A DNA stretch of 64,000 bases from Methylotenera_A sp046594915. Lineage in GTDB: Bacteria; Pseudomonadota; Gammaproteobacteria; Burkholderiales; Methylophilaceae. The position numbers and the translations under genes are program-made. Shown piece after piece: positions 1 to 8,907 of this stretch (the first letter of the stretch is position 1; every line of letters begins with the position of its first letter). The notes under the pieces are model-generated. The model did not search any database and had not been told where the DNA came from. It saw only the letters and a list, made by a program, of their open reading frames with translations. Where the stretch lies: assembly GCA_046594915.1 (NCBI GenBank), contig JBKJRC010000014.1:146653-210652 (forward strand), in the 5' to 3' direction.

Positions 1-60
1 CCAGCCCATCGGGGACGCAAACACGCTTTTGAGTTCTTTTCTGGCCACGTTTAAAATCAT
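1..60 (-). CDS. ABC-2 type transporter permease, N-terminal fragment
   Basis: The reverse complement of the first 60 bases starts with ATG at position 60 and encodes about 20 residues (MILNVARKELKSVFASPMGW), the usual opening of GldF-type ABC-2 permeases: a basic amphipathic start ahead of the first membrane segment. It follows the ATP-binding gene at 71-1045 by 10 bases on the same strand, so both subunits are probably co-transcribed. The rest of the gene lies outside the window. Confidence 0.7.
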   Translation of the reverse strand, partial: MILNVARKELKSVFASPMGW

Positions 61-70
61 GGAATTTCCT

Positions 71-1045
71 TTAAGCTGCTGACGCTTCTGGAATTGCTGC
101 GTCTTGATAGGTTAACTGCACAAACACATCTTCTAAACTGGTTTGATCTGGCGCGATTTGGTATAAGCCCCAGCCGTTTTTAACCGCTGCTTGCACAATT
201 GCTTCATGTGGCATTTGGTTCTCTGCAAAACGCACACGCATCATATTATTTTCCAGCGTTTCCGCTTCGGTAACGCCTGCAATTTGCAATAAATCGGCCA
301 CTTTTGGCGCATGGTTAAAGCCAATCAATAATTTATTGCCGACGCGCTGGCGTTTTAATACATCAATGCCACCATTAAATACCAGTTTACCTTTATCGAT
401 AATCTGAACGTGGTCGCACACCATTTCAACCTCTGGCAAAATATGCGTCGATAAAATCACGCTGTGGTCAGTGCCAATTTCACGGATTAAACTACGAATA
501 TCACGGATCTGAATCGGGTCTAAGCCCACTGTCGGCTCATCTAAAATCACTACCATCGGGTTATGAATAATCGCCTGCGCAATACCCACGCGTTGTTGAT
601 AGCCGTTGGATAGATTCTCAATCAAGCGCTTGCTCATGTGCGTTAAGCCGCAACGTTCTTTGGCGTTTTCCACCGCTTTTTTAATATTGCGACTGGCTAC
701 TCGATGCAATCTAGCCGCAATGGTTAAGTACTCATCGACGGTAAATTCCTTATATAGCGGGCGCATTTCAGGCAAGTAACCAATTAGTGCCTTGGCTTCT
801 TTGGGATTTTCAATCATATCGATGCCGCATATTTTGACCGAACCAGCGCTTGGCGCCAAGTTGCCTGTCAGCATCTTCATGGTGGTAGATTTACCTGCGC
901 CATTTGGCCCTAAAAACCCGAGCACCTGGCCTTGGCTTAGATTAAAGCTAACATTACTCACCGCCTCGCGGCCGCCGTAAATTCGAGTAAGCTCCAAAGC
1001 TTCTACCGTTAAACTTGATCCTTCTAGTGTTAAATTAGTCATCAT
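71..1045 (-). CDS. ABC transporter ATP-binding protein, GldA/ABC-2 exporter type
   Basis: A 324-residue ATPase subunit. Walker A (GPNGAGKST) lies near residues 46-54, the signature LSNGYQQRVG near 145-154, Walker B (VVILDEP) near 165-171 and the H-loop histidine near 201. The roughly 100-residue C-terminal extension is usual in ATPases paired with ABC-2 permeases of the gliding/NosY-like type. It sits directly upstream of a permease gene that begins at position 60. The substrate cannot be read from the sequence. Two consecutive ATG codons start it, and the second is equally possible. Confidence 0.9.
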   Translation of the reverse strand: MMTNLTLEGSSLTVEALELTRIYGGREAVSNVSFNLSQGQVLGFLGPNGAGKSTTMKMLTGNLAPSAGSVKICGIDMIENPKEAKALIGYLPEMRPLYKEFTVDEYLTIAARLHRVASRNIKKAVENAKERCGLTHMSKRLIENLSNGYQQRVGIAQAIIHNPMVVILDEPTVGLDPIQIRDIRSLIREIGTDHSVILSTHILPEVEMVCDHVQIIDKGKLVFNGGIDVLKRQRVGNKLLIGFNHAPKVADLLQIAGVTEAETLENNMMRVRFAENQMPHEAIVQAAVKNGWGLYQIAPDQTSLEDVFVQLTYQDAAIPEASAA

Positions 1046-1317
1046 GATTGTCTTGTTATGGTCTAAAGCTCGTTATTTATGAAACAAAACTGCTAGATTA
1101 GTTTCAAGCAAGAAGCTATAGTCTTAATTAATTATGCTTAATAAAAAGCAATCAAATATTTAAAAAGCAACTAAATATTGCACAACCCTTGATTATGGAT
1201 GAACTTGCATTAACTGTCACGGACTAAACAATAGTTAACAGATAAATGTTATTTAAGTAAGTGTTGAATCGAGTCATATCATATCAAGTTATATTGAAAG
1301 TATCTGGAACCTAAATA

Positions 1318-3024
1318 ATGCTGCCCATTAAAAAACCCGTTAAAAAAATAATATTTACGCTGTTAGTATCATTGGCAGCGACTAACAGTATGCGTGTTTT
1401 AGCAGAGTCCACTCCGCCGATGACCAAGGTGCCAACTATCACCACTGCCAACGCAGAATTTGTGTATAAATATTTACTGGGTGAAATTGCAGGCCAGCGT
1501 GGTGATATTACATTAGCCAGCCAACTGTTTTTAGATTTAGCCAAGCAAACGCGCGATGCACGTTTAGCCGAGCGCGCTGCCCGCGCAGCAGCCTATGCGA
1601 ATCAACCAGGATTAGCCTTGCAAGCGGCTACATTATGGGTTGAATTGGATCCTGATTCATTGGAGGCGCAGCAAGCATCCAGCCAATTGCTGGTGGCCAG
1701 TGGCAACTTAAAGCAAGCCAAGCCGCATATAAAAAACTTATTGGCTAAACCAGACACGCGTGCAAACGGTTTTTTATATCTCAATACCTTGCTAGCAAAT
1801 CAAAAAGATAAAAATGAGTCGCTTGCGCTTATCAAGGAATTTGCAGCACCTTATCCTACTTTGCCAGAAGCGCATTTTGCCATTGCACAAGCCGCGCTGA
1901 TTGCAGACAACACAGCACTCGCCAAAACAGAATTAATCGCCGCTGACAAATTGCGTCCAGGTTGGGAAGCTGTTGCGCAGATACAAGGTCAGTTGTTATT
2001 TAAAGAGTCTCCAGACAAAGCCATTATTTTCTATCAGGATTTTTTAAAACGTTATCCAAAAGCCAATGACGTGCGCATGACTTATGCTAAAACATTGGTT
2101 AATCAAAAACGCCACGCAGAGGCCAAACCAGAGTTTGTTAAATTGGTGAACGAATCGGGAGGCAGTCCAGAGATTAGCGCGGTTGTTGGTTTGCTATCGC
2201 TGGAGTCGAACGATTTCGCTAGCGCGGATAAATACTTTGAACAAGCCATCGCCAAAGGTTTTAAAGAGCCAGAGCAATTATATGTTTATTTAGGTCGCAG
2301 CAGCGAGCGGCAGAAAAATGATGCAAAAGCCCTTGCCTGGTATGACAAAATAGCGCCGAGTAGTGAGCGTTATTTAGAAGGTAGACTTTCTGCCGCCAAT
2401 GTAATTGCACGCACGCAAAACGTAGATGCGGCAATTGCAATGCTGGACAATGTCAATGAATTAACACCAGAGCAACAAATCGTTATTATTCAAACGCAAG
2501 CCAATATGTTGGGCCAAGCCAAACGCAATCAAGAATCGTTCGACCTGATGGATAATGCAGTTAAAAACCTGCCTAATTCACCTGAGCTGATTTACGATTA
2601 TGCGATGGCCGCCGAACGCTTGAGTAAGCTGGATGTGATGGAAACTGAGCTGCGAAAAGTCATTTTAATGAAGCCTGATTATGCAGCTGCTTATAATGCA
2701 CTGGGTTATTCTTTTGCCGATCGCAATATTAAACTAGATGAAGCAAAAACTTTGATAGAAACCGCGTTAAAACTGCAGCCAAACGATCATTACATGCTAG
2801 ATAGTTTGGGTTGGGTTTACTATCGTATGGGCAATTTAGCGTTGGCAGTAGAAACGCTGCGCAAAGCTTATGAGATGCAATCAGACCCAGAAATTGCCGC
2901 GCATTTGGGCGAAGTGCTGTGGAAACAAGGGTTGCAGGAAGAAGCCAAGAAAATCTGGGGCTTGGCGCTTAAGGAGCATCCTGGTAATGCTGTTTTATTG
3001 GCTACCGCCAAAAAATTCAATTAA
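1318..3024 (+). CDS. Exported TPR-repeat protein
   Basis: A 568-residue protein with an N-terminal signal sequence (basic start, hydrophobic core near residues 11-22, likely cleavage after VLA near residue 29). The rest consists of degenerate tetratricopeptide repeats. The clearest are near 430-540, including AAYNALGYSFADR and DSLGWVYYRMGN. TPR proteins scaffold protein-protein contacts, and this one should act in the periplasm or at the outer membrane. It is the first of three consecutive plus-strand genes (TPR protein, lolB, ispE), an order typical of betaproteobacteria. The role is inferred from fold and context only. Confidence 0.85.
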   Translation: MLPIKKPVKKIIFTLLVSLAATNSMRVLAESTPPMTKVPTITTANAEFVYKYLLGEIAGQRGDITLASQLFLDLAKQTRDARLAERAARAAAYANQPGLALQAATLWVELDPDSLEAQQASSQLLVASGNLKQAKPHIKNLLAKPDTRANGFLYLNTLLANQKDKNESLALIKEFAAPYPTLPEAHFAIAQAALIADNTALAKTELIAADKLRPGWEAVAQIQGQLLFKESPDKAIIFYQDFLKRYPKANDVRMTYAKTLVNQKRHAEAKPEFVKLVNESGGSPEISAVVGLLSLESNDFASADKYFEQAIAKGFKEPEQLYVYLGRSSERQKNDAKALAWYDKIAPSSERYLEGRLSAANVIARTQNVDAAIAMLDNVNELTPEQQIVIIQTQANMLGQAKRNQESFDLMDNAVKNLPNSPELIYDYAMAAERLSKLDVMETELRKVILMKPDYAAAYNALGYSFADRNIKLDEAKTLIETALKLQPNDHYMLDSLGWVYYRMGNLALAVETLRKAYEMQSDPEIAAHLGEVLWKQGLQEEAKKIWGLALKEHPGNAVLLATAKKFN

Positions 3025-3109
3025 ATTCATATTTAAGACCAATCATATACGCTGGTCATCTAGTTTGAGTAGTTATTTAAGCTACAATCCATTTAAGTCA
3101 ACCGCTTAA

Positions 3110-3733
3110 ATGGATTTTTTCTTGTCAAATTTTCGCTTGTTTTTATGTTTAATGTTTTTATTTTTCAGCGCTTGCGCCACGCAACCCAAGCCACCAATTA
3201 CACAATCACCTACATCGCCTGTTGCCCAGCAGCAACACCTTGCCAAGTTGAGTGCTATTAAGCGTTTTTCATTAACAGGTCGTTTGGGTGTTGTCACACA
3301 GAAAAAGGGTTTTTCAGGTAGCATCGATTGGCAACATGCAGCACAGAGTGATGCTATCGATGTCTACTCTCCGTTAGGTGGAAAAGTGGCGCATATTGCC
3401 AAAACGCCTGACGCTGTAACGTTAACGACACAAGATGGCAAAACGATTAAAGACACCAGTGCTGAAAATTTAACCGAAACCGCACTCGGGTTTAAGCTGC
3501 CACTGGCCGGATTAAGTGACTGGGCGCTTGGTAAACCAACAACCAGTAAAATAGATGCGAGTACTTGGGATGATGAAGGCCGCTTGCTGACATTAAAACA
3601 AAATGGCTGGGATATTAGCTACGAAAATTATGCAGATAACGACGGTGTTTTTTTGCCTGGCAAAGTGATATTAAAAAGTGAACGGCTTAACTTAAAATTA
3701 TTAATCGAAAAATGGATACCTGCTGTTGAGTAG
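3110..3733 (+). CDS. lolB: Outer membrane lipoprotein insertase LolB
   Basis: LolB takes lipoproteins from the periplasmic chaperone LolA and inserts them into the outer membrane. The 207-residue product starts with a lipoprotein signal ending in a lipobox (FFSAC, Cys22). The mature part has the LolB pattern: FSLTGRLGVVTQKKGFSGS, then an amphipathic beta-strand core (WQHAAQSDAIDVYSPLGG) and LAGLSDWALG. Length agrees with the family, and lolB directly upstream of ispE is a classic proteobacterial arrangement. The ribosome-binding site before the ATG is weak. Confidence 0.92.
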   Translation: MDFFLSNFRLFLCLMFLFFSACATQPKPPITQSPTSPVAQQQHLAKLSAIKRFSLTGRLGVVTQKKGFSGSIDWQHAAQSDAIDVYSPLGGKVAHIAKTPDAVTLTTQDGKTIKDTSAENLTETALGFKLPLAGLSDWALGKPTTSKIDASTWDDEGRLLTLKQNGWDISYENYADNDGVFLPGKVILKSERLNLKLLIEKWIPAVE

Positions 3734-3807
3734 TAATTGCGTTTTATTTGAATTATTTTTCTAATTTACTTATCCAAGTTAACACTATTTTTGCCCACAG
3801 TTTAGCC

Positions 3808-4683
3808 ATGCAAAATTTTCACACTTTTTTAGCGCCTGCAAAAATCAACTTGTTTTTGCATATCACAGGCCGTCGCGCCGATGGCTATCACACCTTGCAA
3901 AGCGTGTTTGAGTTGCTGGATTTTTATGACACGATTCATATTAAGCCTACCAGCGCTAAATATATTAAACGCATTAATTTAGTAAACAATGTGCCTGAAC
4001 ATATCGACTTAAGCGTGCGCGCAGCGATTGCTCTGCAACAAGCCACGGGTTACGTTCAAGGCGCAGAGATTAAGATTGAGAAGCGTATACCCGTTGGCGG
4101 CGGATTGGGTGGCGGCAGTTCGGATGCGGCCACTGTTTTGCTGGCGTTAAATCATTTATGGCAATTGCATTTAAATCGGGCCGAACTGATGCAAATTGGC
4201 CTGACATTAGGCGCCGATGTACCCGCGTTTATTTTTGGGCAAACCGCATGGGCAGAAGGCATTGGCGAGATATTAACACCGGTCAATTTGCCCGAAAAAA
4301 AGCCGAATCAACCTGAAGATTGCTATTATGTAGTGCTAACGCCCGAAATTCCTGTGTCAACTGCACAAATTTTTGCACATCCGCGATTGACAAGAGACAC
4401 GAAACCATTGAAAATAGCGGACTTTTCAAGCGCTACATTTAAACAGTATTTTAAAAATGACCTTGAAAACAGTGTATGTGAATTATTTCCTGCAGTTGCC
4501 TCTACATTAAAATGGTTAAGCCAATTTGGTGCAGCAAAAATGAGTGGCTCAGGCGCGTCTGTGTTTGTGATGGCTGAATCCAAGCAAGCTGCAGAAGAAA
4601 TTTTAGCCATAAAACCTGTTAATACAACTGGCTTTGTGGCGAAAAGGTTAAAAAAACACCCGCACTTTGCATTAGCAAATTAA
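3808..4683 (+). CDS. ispE: 4-diphosphocytidyl-2-C-methyl-D-erythritol kinase
   Basis: IspE phosphorylates CDP-methylerythritol in the MEP route to isoprenoid precursors. The 291-residue reading from the ATG at 3808 begins MQNFHTFLAPAKINLFLHIT, the standard IspE start with the substrate-contacting AKIN lysine. The GHMP-kinase ATP loop PVGGGLGGGSSDA lies near residues 95-107, and the C-terminal GHMP motif MSGSGASVF is present. An in-frame TTG at 3748 would add 20 residues that do not look like IspE, so the ATG is preferred. The stop codon lies inside the first of three short near-identical repeats. Confidence 0.95.
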   Translation: MQNFHTFLAPAKINLFLHITGRRADGYHTLQSVFELLDFYDTIHIKPTSAKYIKRINLVNNVPEHIDLSVRAAIALQQATGYVQGAEIKIEKRIPVGGGLGGGSSDAATVLLALNHLWQLHLNRAELMQIGLTLGADVPAFIFGQTAWAEGIGEILTPVNLPEKKPNQPEDCYYVVLTPEIPVSTAQIFAHPRLTRDTKPLKIADFSSATFKQYFKNDLENSVCELFPAVASTLKWLSQFGAAKMSGSGASVFVMAESKQAAEEILAIKPVNTTGFVAKRLKKHPHFALAN

Positions 4684-4733
4684 GGGCATTAGCAAATTAA
4701 GACGTAGACAAGTTTAAGCATTAGCGAGTTAAG
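4669..4733 (+). repeat. Three copies of a 16-bp repeat over the ispE stop codon
   Basis: GCATTAGCAAATTAAG occurs at 4669-4684 and again at 4686-4701. A two-mismatch copy (GCATTAGCGAGTTAAG) lies at 4718-4733. The first copy contains the last codons and stop of ispE. This looks like local slippage or duplication between ispE and tRNA-Gln. Confidence 0.8.
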
Positions 4734-4738
4734 TTTAT

Positions 4739-4815
4739 TGGGGAGTCGCCAAGTTGGTTAAGGCACTGGGTTTTGATCCCAGCATCCGAAGGTTCGAGTC
4801 CTTCCTCCTCAGCCA
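4739..4815 (+). tRNA. tRNA-Gln (anticodon TTG)
   Basis: A complete 77-base cloverleaf with encoded CCA. The acceptor arm TGGGGAG pairs with CTCCTCA (one G-T pair), the anticodon stem is CTGGG/CCCAG around loop TTTTGAT (anticodon TTG), and the T arm GAAGG/CCTTC surrounds TTCGAGT. Discriminator base is G. It lies between ispE and prs, where betaproteobacteria commonly carry tRNA-Gln. Confidence 0.97.
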
Positions 4816-4860
4816 ATAATTAGTATGCAGATAATCAATTCTGTATCGAACAAAAATAGC

Positions 4861-4900
4861 AAGCGTGTAGATTATGCGATTTACACGCTTTTATTTTTTA
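4861..4900 (+). terminator. Intrinsic terminator after tRNA-Gln
   Basis: A nine-base stem AAGCGTGTA/TACACGCTT (4861-4869 with 4882-4890) is followed at once by a T-rich tail TTATTTTTTA. It ends the ispE/tRNA-Gln transcript ahead of prs. Confidence 0.8.
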
Positions 4901-4984
4901 TAAGTTAACCTGTTTTTTTTGGGTTAATTTTATGCAAAACGCATGTTAAAAGATTGTCATTAGCACAGTATAAAGGGCGGCATT

Positions 4985-5935
4985 TTGAGTAACGGCAACA
5001 TGATGGTATTTACAGGCAATGCCAACCCAGAACTTGCACAACAAGTGGCTGGACATTTGGGCATTGAGCTAGGTCGGGCCGATGTGGGCCGTTTTAGCGA
5101 TGGCGAAGTGATGCTGGAACTGCTTGAAAACGTGCGCGGTAAAGATGTATTTGTGTTGCAATCGACCAGCCATCCGACCAACGATACGCTGATGGAAGTG
5201 ATGGTCATGGTGGACGCATTACGGCGCTCTTCCGCGGGCCGTATTACCGCGGCTATTCCCTACTTTGGCTATTCGCGTCAAGATCGCCGTCCGCGCTCAG
5301 CGCGTGTGGCAATTACCGCAAAAGTGGTAGCCAATATGCTCACTAGCGTTGGTGTGAATCGCTTATTAACCATGGATTTGCATTCAGATCAGATTCAAGG
5401 TTTTTTTGATATTCCAGTAGATAATATCTACGCAACACCCATTTTGCTGGATGATTTATTACTGCAAAAATACGAAGATTTAGTAGTGGTTTCGCCTGAC
5501 GTTGGCGGTGTGGTTCGCGCGCGCGCTTGCGCTAAACAGCTTAATTCTGATTTAGCGATTATTGATAAACGCCGCCCAAAAGCCAATGTGGCCAAAGTGA
5601 TGAATATTATTGGCGAAGTAGCTGGCCGCACCTGCGTGATTATGGATGATATGGTAGACACGGCGAATACGCTGTGCGAAGCCGCCGCTGCTTTAAAAAA
5701 TCAAGGTGCAAAACGCGTTTTGGCTTATGCCACGCATCCCGTATTATCAGGTTCAGCCGTTGAGCGTATTATGCATTCGGATTTAGACGAATTGGTTGTG
5801 ACCAATACCATTAAGCTAAGCCAAGCATCGGCTAATTGTACAAAAATTCGCCAATTGAGCGCAGCAGGTTTGTTGGCCGAAACCATTAAACGAATCAGCC
5901 AAGAAGAGTCAGTTTCTTCTTTATTTATGGATTAA
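4985..5935 (+). CDS. prs: Ribose-phosphate pyrophosphokinase
   Basis: Prs makes PRPP from ribose 5-phosphate and ATP, feeding nucleotide, histidine, tryptophan and NAD synthesis. The 316-residue product has the family length and motifs: MVFTGNANPELAQ near the start, the flexible-loop segment YSRQDRRPRSARVAITAK near residues 97-114, MDLHSDQIQGFFDIPVDN and the PRPP loop VIMDDMVDTANT near 218-229. The start is a TTG at 4985 placed after AAAGGGCGG. The next in-frame ATG is four codons on and less well spaced. It has its own upstream region after the tRNA terminator. Confidence 0.97.
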   Translation: MSNGNMMVFTGNANPELAQQVAGHLGIELGRADVGRFSDGEVMLELLENVRGKDVFVLQSTSHPTNDTLMEVMVMVDALRRSSAGRITAAIPYFGYSRQDRRPRSARVAITAKVVANMLTSVGVNRLLTMDLHSDQIQGFFDIPVDNIYATPILLDDLLLQKYEDLVVVSPDVGGVVRARACAKQLNSDLAIIDKRRPKANVAKVMNIIGEVAGRTCVIMDDMVDTANTLCEAAAALKNQGAKRVLAYATHPVLSGSAVERIMHSDLDELVVTNTIKLSQASANCTKIRQLSAAGLLAETIKRISQEESVSSLFMD

Positions 5936-5952
5936 CATTTTCAGTTTTAACC

Positions 5953-5980
5953 CTGTTTTCTGGTCGCGGAAAACAGTTTA
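5953..5980 (+). terminator. Hairpin between prs and rplY, partial terminator or leader stem
   Basis: CTGTTTTC (5953-5960) pairs with GAAAACAG (5969-5976) around TGGTCGCG. The following bases (TTTATG) form only a short T run, so it may slow or partly terminate transcription between prs and rplY rather than end it. Confidence 0.4.
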
Positions 5981-6046
5981 TGTGTAGTACCGCTGTTATT
6001 TATTTAAACTTAACCAAATAAAAGCAGCAAAAATAGGAGTAATAAA

Positions 6047-6697
6047 ATGAGTATCGAAATTAATGCAGTCAAGCGTGACGTTAAAGGTACGGGTGCGAGC
6101 CGCCGTGCACGTCGCGCTGGCAATGTACCAGGTGTGGTTTATGGCGCGGGTAAAGATGCCGTCAATCTTGAGTTAAATCACAAAGAATTGTTTTTGCAAT
6201 TCCGTCATGAAGCGTTTCATGCGTCTATTTTAAGTTTGATTGTAGATGGCAAAAAAGAAAATGTTTTATTGCGTGATTATCAAATGCACCCCGTGCGTAA
6301 TACCATTCAACACATTGATTTTCAACGCGTTTCAGCTTCTGAAAAAATCCACGTTAAAGTGCCTTTCCACTTCTTAAATGAAGATATTGCGCCAGGCGTT
6401 AAACTAGGTGGCGGCATTGTGGCGCACATTTTAACCGAGGCCGATGTAAGCTGCTTGCCAAAAGATTTGCCAGAGTTTATTGAAGTGGATGTTGCAGCGC
6501 TTGAAATAGGTCAATCCGTGCATCTATCAGAAATTAAATTGCCAAAAGGTGTTGAGTTTGTTCAATTAGCGCATGATAACGATGCAGCTGTTGCAGCGAT
6601 TGCAAAAACACGCGGCAGCCTGGCTGATGACGCAGCAGATGCTGCTGTTGCAGCGGATGCAGCGGCTGAGTCGGCTGCTGTACCAACTGCTGAGTAA
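6047..6697 (+). CDS. rplY: 50S ribosomal protein L25, CTC/TL5 long form
   Basis: L25 binds 5S rRNA on the large subunit. The 216-residue product is the long CTC-type form: an N-terminal 5S-binding domain (KGTGASRRARRAGNVPGVVYG near residues 13-33 and LLRDYQMHPVRNTIQHIDF near 83-101), then the beta-rich C-terminal domain (CLPKDLPEFIEVDVAALEIG) and an Ala/Asp-rich tail. A TAGGAG site precedes the ATG at good spacing. prs-rplY-pth is a conserved proteobacterial gene order. Confidence 0.96.
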   Translation: MSIEINAVKRDVKGTGASRRARRAGNVPGVVYGAGKDAVNLELNHKELFLQFRHEAFHASILSLIVDGKKENVLLRDYQMHPVRNTIQHIDFQRVSASEKIHVKVPFHFLNEDIAPGVKLGGGIVAHILTEADVSCLPKDLPEFIEVDVAALEIGQSVHLSEIKLPKGVEFVQLAHDNDAAVAAIAKTRGSLADDAADAAVAADAAAESAAVPTAE

Positions 6698-6715
6698 TTG
6701 ATTGTTAACAGTATT

Positions 6716-6749
6716 AAACGCGTGCTTAGCATTAAGTACGCGTTTTTTA
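6716..6749 (+). terminator. Intrinsic terminator after rplY
   Basis: A 13-bp stem (6716-6728 with 6733-6745, one G-T pair) closes a GCAT tetraloop and runs into a T stretch. It is a strong rho-independent terminator 18 bases after the rplY stop. Confidence 0.88.
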
Positions 6750-6789
6750 TTGGCATTTTTACTTAATCCAACACTGTTAAACTAAGCAT

Positions 6790-7389
6790 ATGGATGGCAT
6801 CAAACTTTTTGTAGGTCTTGGTAATCCTGGCGATAAATACGTTGCCACGCGCCACAACGCGGGCTTTTGGTGGATAGATCAAATTACAGTGCAAACCAAT
6901 AGCAAACTGGCGATGGATGCGAAAATGTTTGGCTTTACTGGCAAGTTAAATGTAGCCAAATTAAATGCGGCCAATTCAGAGCAAGATAAATGGTTGTTAA
7001 AACCCGCTACTTTTATGAATGGCAGTGGCAAAGCAGTCGCCGCTATTGCGAATTATTACAAAATTTTGCCTGCGCAAATTTTAGTGATTCATGATGAATT
7101 AGATTTGCCGCCAGAAACCGTCAAGCTTAAAAAAGGCGGCGGACATGGCGGCCATAACGGTTTAAAAGATATTACAGTAGCTTTGGGAACGCCTAATTTT
7201 TGGCGTCTACGTTTAGGAATAGGTCATCCAGGTGATCGGAATGAAGTAGTGAATTTTGTGCTAAAAGCGCCATTAAAAGATGAGCAAAATGCCATTAATC
7301 AATGTATTGATAAAAGCTTAGAAATTGTGCCGCAATTGCTTAGCGGTGACTTTGAGAATGCAATGTTAAAATTGCATACTAAGACTTAA
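6790..7389 (+). CDS. pth: Peptidyl-tRNA hydrolase
   Basis: Pth releases peptides from peptidyl-tRNA that has dropped off ribosomes, recycling tRNA. The 199-residue product has the expected length and catalytic set: FVGLGNPGDKY near the start, RHNAGFWWID with the catalytic histidine near residue 22, the FMNGSGKAV asparagine near 77, HDELDLP (aspartate near 102) and GGGHGGHNGLKDI near 119-131. It follows rplY, as is common. The ribosome-binding site before ATG 6790 is weak. Confidence 0.96.
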   Translation: MDGIKLFVGLGNPGDKYVATRHNAGFWWIDQITVQTNSKLAMDAKMFGFTGKLNVAKLNAANSEQDKWLLKPATFMNGSGKAVAAIANYYKILPAQILVIHDELDLPPETVKLKKGGGHGGHNGLKDITVALGTPNFWRLRLGIGHPGDRNEVVNFVLKAPLKDEQNAINQCIDKSLEIVPQLLSGDFENAMLKLHTKT

Positions 7390-7430
7390 AAAGCGCTCAC
7401 TATCAAACAATCAGTGTTATTCCATTCAGA

Positions 7431-7550
7431 TTTTGCGCAAGGCTTTAAATTTAAGTCGTAGGCGTTGAAATTTGAGGTGATGAGACAGTACAAGTAGTAC
7501 GGTGAAATCGCCGAAAATAAAGAATTTAAATAAAACTTAGCGCAGAGATT
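7431..7550. repeat. Large imperfect palindrome between pth and ychF
   Basis: The pth-ychF gap holds a quasi-palindrome about 120 bases long. Outer arms TTGCGCAAGGCTTTAAATTT and AATTTAAATAAAACTTAGCGCA pair imperfectly. Inner GGCG(7459)/CGCC arms and a centre near GTACAAGTAGTAC (about 7487-7499) continue the symmetry. It could fold as a long hairpin in RNA or be an interspersed REP/MITE-like repeat. No coding potential is seen. Confidence 0.6.
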
Positions 7551-7575
7551 GCGTGAAAGATGATTGGAAAAAAAC

Positions 7576-8661
7576 ATGAAGTGCGGAATTGTTGGCTTGC
7601 CCAACGTAGGAAAATCCACCCTATTCAACGCGATAACCAAAGCAGGAATCGCCGCAGAAAACTACCCTTTTTGCACGATTGAACCAAACGTGGGCATTGT
7701 AGAAGTGCCAGATACGCGCTTGCAGCCATTAATTGATATTGTAAAACCGCACAAAGTACAACCCGCAATTGTTGAATTTGTGGATATTGCCGGTTTGGTT
7801 GCAGGCGCATCAAAAGGCGAAGGATTAGGCAATAAATTTTTAGCCAACATACGCGAAACCGATGCCATTGCACATGTGGTACGCTGTTTTGAAGATGCCA
7901 ATGTCATTCACGTATCTAACAAAATTGACCCACTATCAGACATTGAAGTGATTAATACCGAACTCGCACTAGCCGACATGGAAACAGTTGAAAAAACCAT
8001 GCAGCGCGAAAGTAAAAAAGCTAAAAGTGGCGATAAAGATGCCATCGCTTTGGTCGCAGTATTAGATAAAGTATTACCTTGCTTAAACGAAGCCAAAGCG
8101 GTGCGCACTTTGGGCTTAGATGCAGATGAATTGCTGCTATTAAAACCGCTGTGTCTGATTACCGTAAAACCTGTGATGTATTTGGCCAATGTTGATGAAA
8201 AAGGCTTTGAAAATAACCCACTTTTAGACAAAGTTAACGCGCTAGGCAAAGCAGAAAATGCGCCTGTAGTATGTATTTGCGCCAAAATTGAAGGCGAAAT
8301 TTCTGAACTGGATGACGAAGATAAACTATTATTCTTATCCGAACTTGGCCAAGATGAACCTGGCCTAAACCGCGTCATTCGTGCTGCTTACGATTTACTT
8401 GGATTGCAAACCTATTTCACCGCTGGCGTACAAGAAGTGCGCGCCTGGACCGTAAAAAAAGGCGCCACCGCACCGCAAGCGGCTGGTGTCATTCACACCG
8501 ATTTTGAACGCGGCTTTATTCGTGCCGAGGTCATTCAATATGACGAATACGTGAAAAACAAGGGTGAACAAGGCAGCAAAGAAGCCGGAAAAATGCGCTT
8601 GGAAGGCAAAGAATATATCGTGCAAGATGGCGATGTGATGCATTTCCGCTTCAATGTCTAG
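7576..8661 (+). CDS. ychF: Redox-regulated ATPase YchF (Obg-family OLA1 homologue)
   Basis: YchF is a ribosome-associated P-loop NTPase that prefers ATP and modulates stress responses. From the ATG at 7576 the protein has 361 residues and begins MKCGIVGLPNVGKSTLF (Walker A GLPNVGKST, G1). VEFVDIAGLVAGASKGEGLG (G3, DxxG) is near residues 66-85, and a coiled-coil insert precedes the C-terminal TGS domain (FTAGVQEVRAWTVKKG, then FERGFIRAEVI). An in-frame TTG at 7564 would add four residues, but the ATG has the better-placed GGA purine stretch. Family length is about 363. Confidence 0.96.
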   Translation: MKCGIVGLPNVGKSTLFNAITKAGIAAENYPFCTIEPNVGIVEVPDTRLQPLIDIVKPHKVQPAIVEFVDIAGLVAGASKGEGLGNKFLANIRETDAIAHVVRCFEDANVIHVSNKIDPLSDIEVINTELALADMETVEKTMQRESKKAKSGDKDAIALVAVLDKVLPCLNEAKAVRTLGLDADELLLLKPLCLITVKPVMYLANVDEKGFENNPLLDKVNALGKAENAPVVCICAKIEGEISELDDEDKLLFLSELGQDEPGLNRVIRAAYDLLGLQTYFTAGVQEVRAWTVKKGATAPQAAGVIHTDFERGFIRAEVIQYDEYVKNKGEQGSKEAGKMRLEGKEYIVQDGDVMHFRFNV

Positions 8662-8743
8662 CTACACAGGATTAAACGCTTGGCTACGTAAGGAATTACC
8701 ATCTAATGGTAACCATTAAGTTTGCTTAAAAGCGAAGTTATTT

Positions 8744-8772
8744 TTGACAAGATGCCGCTAAAACACTAGAAT
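8744..8772 (+). promoter_or_regulatory. Sigma-70 promoter of tRNA-Met
   Basis: TTGACA (8744-8749) and TAGAAT (8767-8772) are separated by 17 bases. Transcription would start near 8779, about 45 bases ahead of the mature tRNA. Confidence 0.8.
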
Positions 8773-8822
8773 TGCGCCCTTGTCTGATGTTAAGTAATTA
8801 CATTTTGACAACCAGTTTCAAC

Positions 8823-8899
8823 GGTGATGTAGCTCAGTTGGTTAGAGCACAGGATTCATAATCCTGGGGTCGAGGGTTCAAGTCCCTCTTTCACCACCA
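8823..8899 (+). tRNA. tRNA-Met (anticodon CAT, elongator type)
   Basis: A complete 77-base tRNA with CCA. The acceptor arm GGTGATG pairs with TTTCACC apart from one T-T mismatch. D arm is GCTC/GAGC, anticodon stem CAGGA/TCCTG around TTCATAA (anticodon CAT), and T arm GAGGG/CCCTC around TTCAAGT. The body resembles elongator tRNA-Met rather than the initiator, which carries an unpaired first base and three G-C pairs in the anticodon stem. A tRNA-Ile2 (modified CAT) is less likely. It is the last core gene before the accessory island. Confidence 0.95.
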
Positions 8900-8907
8900 A
8901 TAAAGAC

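Noticed and set aside
3748..3807. Longer IspE starting at TTG 3748
   Set aside because: The added 20 residues do not resemble the family and the ATG at 3808 gives the standard N-terminus.
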